Positions 15,003 to 17,276 of a stretch of DNA of 17,276 bases are shown here, one piece after another (position 1 is the stretch's first letter; each line of letters starts with the position of its first letter). The stretch is from the NCBI GenBank assembly GCA_945874855.1, contig CAMCIP010000018.1:1-17276 (forward strand), given 5' to 3'. This stretch comes from Brevundimonas vancanneytii. Its GTDB lineage: Bacteria; Pseudomonadota; Alphaproteobacteria; Caulobacterales; Caulobacteraceae. The notes below the pieces were generated by a model. The model had not been told where the DNA came from and ran no database searches. It saw only the letters and a program-made list of their open reading frames with translations. A program made the translations under genes and the position numbers.

Positions 15003-16598
15003 TCAGGTTCCGGGCTGGACGTAGGGGATGCGGGCGAAGAAGGCGCGTTCGTCGCCGCGGGGGTCGTCGGCCATGCGGGGCGGCAGGTCGAGGATCAGGG
15101 TCTCGCGCCGGGCCAGCGAGTAGGGGGTCCACGGCGGCAGGCCGGGGCCGTCGGGGTCGCCGGTGCGGGCGTAGCGGACCAGCATCCCGGACATGAGATC
15201 GGCCAGGGCCTGGGCCCGCGGGCCGATCGCGCCGGAGCCGGGCGCGGCCAGGGTGTCGAACATCAGGGGGATGTCGGAGGTGTGATACGCCCCGGTCCGG
15301 CCGGACGGCAGGCGGGCCGGCCAGTCCAGCTGATAGACCCGGGCGGGCGACCCCTGCGCCGCGCGGGCCTCGGCCTCGATCACGGCGGCGCGCCAGCTGC
15401 GGCCCGCGGTGGTGGCGCGAATCAGGACCTCGTCGGGCGTCAGGGCGGGATGGTTCTGCCGGTACCAGGCGACCACCGCCTCGGGGGCCACGTCGATCCG
15501 CATCTGGGCCGGGGTCAGGCGCGAGGGGAGGGCGTCCCAGGTCAGGCCCGCATTGGCGGGGTCATTGCCGAGGAAGGCGAGCGTCTCCTCGCGGGTATTG
15601 CCGATGATCATCGGGATCCGGGCCGACTGGGCCGGGGCGTCGGGCCAGAAGGGGTGGCGCGGCAGGCTGAGCCCGTCCATCACCGGGCCGAAATAGAGCG
15701 ATCCGCCGAGGATCGGATCGGTCGCGCCCGCGGACTCGATCAGGCGCGCCACGGGCAGGGTGCGGACCTCCGCCGCGCGGTCGGGCGTCAGGCCCAGGGC
15801 GTCCAGCCAGACCTCGGCCCGGCGGGTGGCGTTGAGCGGGCCGGAGGCCGTCACCTGCTGACCGCTCATGGTCAGGACGCGGTGGAACAGGCCGGCCGCA
15901 GCGGGCGTGGCCATCAGGGTGGCGATCTTGGCCCCGCCGCCGGACTGGCCGAAGACGGTGACGCGGCCCGGGTCGCCGCCGAACCGGCCGATCTCGCGCC
16001 GCACCCAGTCCAGCGCCAGGATCAGGTCCAGCTGGCCCAGATTGCCGGTGTGGCGAAAGCCGGGGGCCAGCCGGTCCAGATAGGCATAGCCGAGCGGGCC
16101 GAGCCGGTGGTTCAGCGTCACCACCACCACATCGCCGCGCGCCGCCAGCCGGGCCCCGTCGGTCAGGGGGCTGGCGCCGGAGCCGGTCGCATAGGCGCCG
16201 CCGTGGACATAGACCAGCACCGGCCGGGCCCCGGCGTCCACGCCCGGAGTCCAGAGGTTGAGGCGCAGACAGTCCTCGCCCTGGTCCGGCTCGGCCCCGC
16301 GCTGGGGGCTGGCGGGCCCGAAGCGGTCGGCCAGAAAGACCTCGCCCCACGGCGGGGGCGCGACGGGCGGGTCGAACCGGGCGGCGCGGCCGTAGCGCAG
16401 GCCGAGGAAGGTGGCCACGCCGTCGCGCCGCACGCCGCGGACCGGGCCGGACGTGGTCCGCACCTCGGGATCCCCCGTCCCGGCGCGCGCCGCGCCCGCC
16501 AGGGCGGTGGCGGCGAGGCCGAGGCCGAGGTCGCGGCGGCTGGGGCCCGATCCGGCCTTGACGTCCGCCCGCCCGGTGTGTTCCGGTTCCGTTCGCAT
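15003..16598 (-). CDS. Type B carboxylesterase with Tat signal
   Basis: Serine hydrolase of the carboxylesterase type B/cholinesterase-like group (alpha/beta hydrolase), predicted to cleave carboxylic esters outside the cytoplasm; substrate unknown. The N-terminus carries a twin-arginine motif, SRRDLGLG, followed by a hydrophobic stretch ending AGAARA, so folded export by Tat is likely. Family motifs are EDCLRLNLWTPG, the oxyanion segment YVHGGAYATGSG, the nucleophile elbow FGQSGGGAK, an acidic candidate in NTREETLAFLG and the catalytic His in YHTSDIPL. Length (531 residues) is normal. I chose ATG 16598; ATG 16616 would overlap the divergent GST start codon. Neither has a well-spaced ribosome binding site, so the start is uncertain by six residues. 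Confidence 0.88.
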   Translation of the reverse strand: MRTEPEHTGRADVKAGSGPSRRDLGLGLAATALAGAARAGTGDPEVRTTSGPVRGVRRDGVATFLGLRYGRAARFDPPVAPPPWGEVFLADRFGPASPQRGAEPDQGEDCLRLNLWTPGVDAGARPVLVYVHGGAYATGSGASPLTDGARLAARGDVVVVTLNHRLGPLGYAYLDRLAPGFRHTGNLGQLDLILALDWVRREIGRFGGDPGRVTVFGQSGGGAKIATLMATPAAAGLFHRVLTMSGQQVTASGPLNATRRAEVWLDALGLTPDRAAEVRTLPVARLIESAGATDPILGGSLYFGPVMDGLSLPRHPFWPDAPAQSARIPMIIGNTREETLAFLGNDPANAGLTWDALPSRLTPAQMRIDVAPEAVVAWYRQNHPALTPDEVLIRATTAGRSWRAAVIEAEARAAQGSPARVYQLDWPARLPSGRTGAYHTSDIPLMFDTLAAPGSGAIGPRAQALADLMSGMLVRYARTGDPDGPGLPPWTPYSLARRETLILDLPPRMADDPRGDERAFFARIPYVQPGT

Positions 16599-16614
16599 CT
16601 TCCGGGGAGCCCGC

Positions 16615-17238
16615 ATGTCCGACGATCTGGTCTTCTACACCAACCCGATGTCGCGCGGGCGCATCGCCCGCTGGATGCTGGAGGAGGTGGGCGTCCCCTA
16701 CCGCACCGAGATCCTGGACTATGGCCCCGCCATGAAGTCTCCCGCCTATCTGGCCGTCAATCCGATGGGCAAGGTGCCGGCCCTGGTCCATCGCGGCACT
16801 GTGATCACCGAATGCGCCGCCATCTGCGCCTGGCTGGCCGACGCCTTTCCCGAGGCCGGCCTGGCCCCCGCGGCGGACGATCCGGCGCGGGGAGCCTATC
16901 TGAGGGCCCTGTTCTTCGCCGCCGGCCCGATGGAGGCGGCGATCTCGGCCCGGGCCTTCGGCGGCCTGCCCCCCGCCGACAAGGCCGGACAGGTCGGCTA
17001 TGGCAGTTTCGACACCATGGTCGACGGGCTGGAGGCCCTGGTCTCGGGCCCGGCCTATGTGGCCGGCGACCGGTTCAGCGCCGCCGACGTCTATCTGGGC
17101 AGCCAGGTGGGCTGGGGCCTGATGTTCAAATCCCTGCCCGAGCGGCCCGCCCTGACCGCCTATTGGGCCCGCATCGCCGACCGGCCCGCGGCCGTCCGCG
17201 CCCGCGCGATCGACGACGCCCTGATCCCCGCCCGCTGA
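16615..17238 (+). CDS. Glutathione S-transferase family protein
   Basis: Cytoplasmic GST-fold protein, 207 residues, the usual length. The N-terminal thioredoxin-like domain (about 1-78) shows FYTNPMSRGRIARWMLEEVG, the cis-proline segment NPMGKVPALV and the glutathione-binding Glu in VITECAAICAWLAD. The all-helical C-terminal domain ends with the N-capping box GDRFSAADVYLG typical of GSTs. The residue at the usual catalytic Tyr/Ser/Cys position is probably Ser13 (NPMSRGR), as in many bacterial forms, but this is inferred. The ATG at 16615 is supported by GGGGAG 5 nt upstream. It is divergent from the esterase, whose start lies 16 nt away or overlaps. The substrate is unknown: detoxification, dehalogenation or stress roles are all possible. 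Confidence 0.9.
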   Translation: MSDDLVFYTNPMSRGRIARWMLEEVGVPYRTEILDYGPAMKSPAYLAVNPMGKVPALVHRGTVITECAAICAWLADAFPEAGLAPAADDPARGAYLRALFFAAGPMEAAISARAFGGLPPADKAGQVGYGSFDTMVDGLEALVSGPAYVAGDRFSAADVYLGSQVGWGLMFKSLPERPALTAYWARIADRPAAVRARAIDDALIPAR

Positions 17239-17253
17239 GGGCGGCGGCCGCCC
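17239..17253. terminator. GC hairpin after the GST gene
   Basis: GGGCGG (17239-17244) and CCGCCC (17248-17253) form a 6-bp stem directly after the GST stop codon, followed by CCGGGGGG. There is no T-tract and the window ends 23 nt later. It could end the GST transcript, but this is weak evidence in such GC-rich DNA. Confidence 0.25.
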
Positions 17254-17276
17254 CCGGGGGGCCTCACGGCGTCCAG

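Overview
The window reads as chromosomal DNA from a GC-rich alphaproteobacterium of the Caulobacter/Brevundimonas type. The evidence is the high-GC coding bias on both strands, a complete Tad (Flp) pilus cluster in the Caulobacter cpa gene order, gapped TTAA-N7-TTAA-like sites ahead of the pilus genes, and GANTC sites in the same spacers. Brevundimonas is my best guess; no rRNA or marker gene here fixes the genus. I see no tRNA, rRNA, CRISPR array, insertion sequence, phage gene or clearly broken gene.

Layout. (1) 73-4198 is a housekeeping and accessory block: a small GGDEF diguanylate cyclase (+), a secreted M20 metallopeptidase/amidohydrolase (-), then divergently a thioredoxin-like [2Fe-2S] ferredoxin followed 4 nt later by an MFS transporter (+), and an SRPBCC-fold protein (+). 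(2) 4222-12964 is the Tad pilus machine, all on the minus strand and transcribed from high to low coordinates: cpaA (prepilin peptidase), cpaB, cpaC (secretin), cpaD (lipoprotein), cpaE (atypical MinD/ParA-like localisation factor), cpaF (ATPase), tadB/cpaG and tadC/cpaH (inner-membrane platform). From cpaB to tadC neighbouring genes overlap by 4 bp or lie 4-10 nt apart, so they should form one polycistron. A 97-nt spacer separates cpaA from cpaB and carries its own promoter-like site. (3) 13168-17238 holds nrdB (class Ia ribonucleotide reductase beta subunit, +), a secreted CARDB-like protein (-), a Tat-exported type B carboxylesterase (-) and a glutathione S-transferase (+) that starts head-to-head with the esterase.

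How the genes work together. CpaA processes pilin, CpaF with TadB/TadC drives pilin assembly at the inner membrane, CpaB/CpaC/CpaD form the periplasmic and outer-membrane channel, and CpaE places the machine at the pole. The pilin gene itself (pilA), which precedes cpaA in Caulobacter crescentus, is absent; cpaA instead faces nrdB across a 203-nt divergent spacer. That spacer holds a CtrA-like box on the cpaA side, a GANTC methylation site in the middle and a pair of NrdR-like boxes exactly 31 bp apart on the nrdB side, which would tie both pilus production and deoxynucleotide supply to the cell cycle.

I did not find a convincing new multi-gene system. The observations most worth checking are regulatory (CtrA-like and NrdR-like sites), the missing pilin gene, the lysine-free P-loop of CpaE, and the overlapping start region of the esterase and GST genes.
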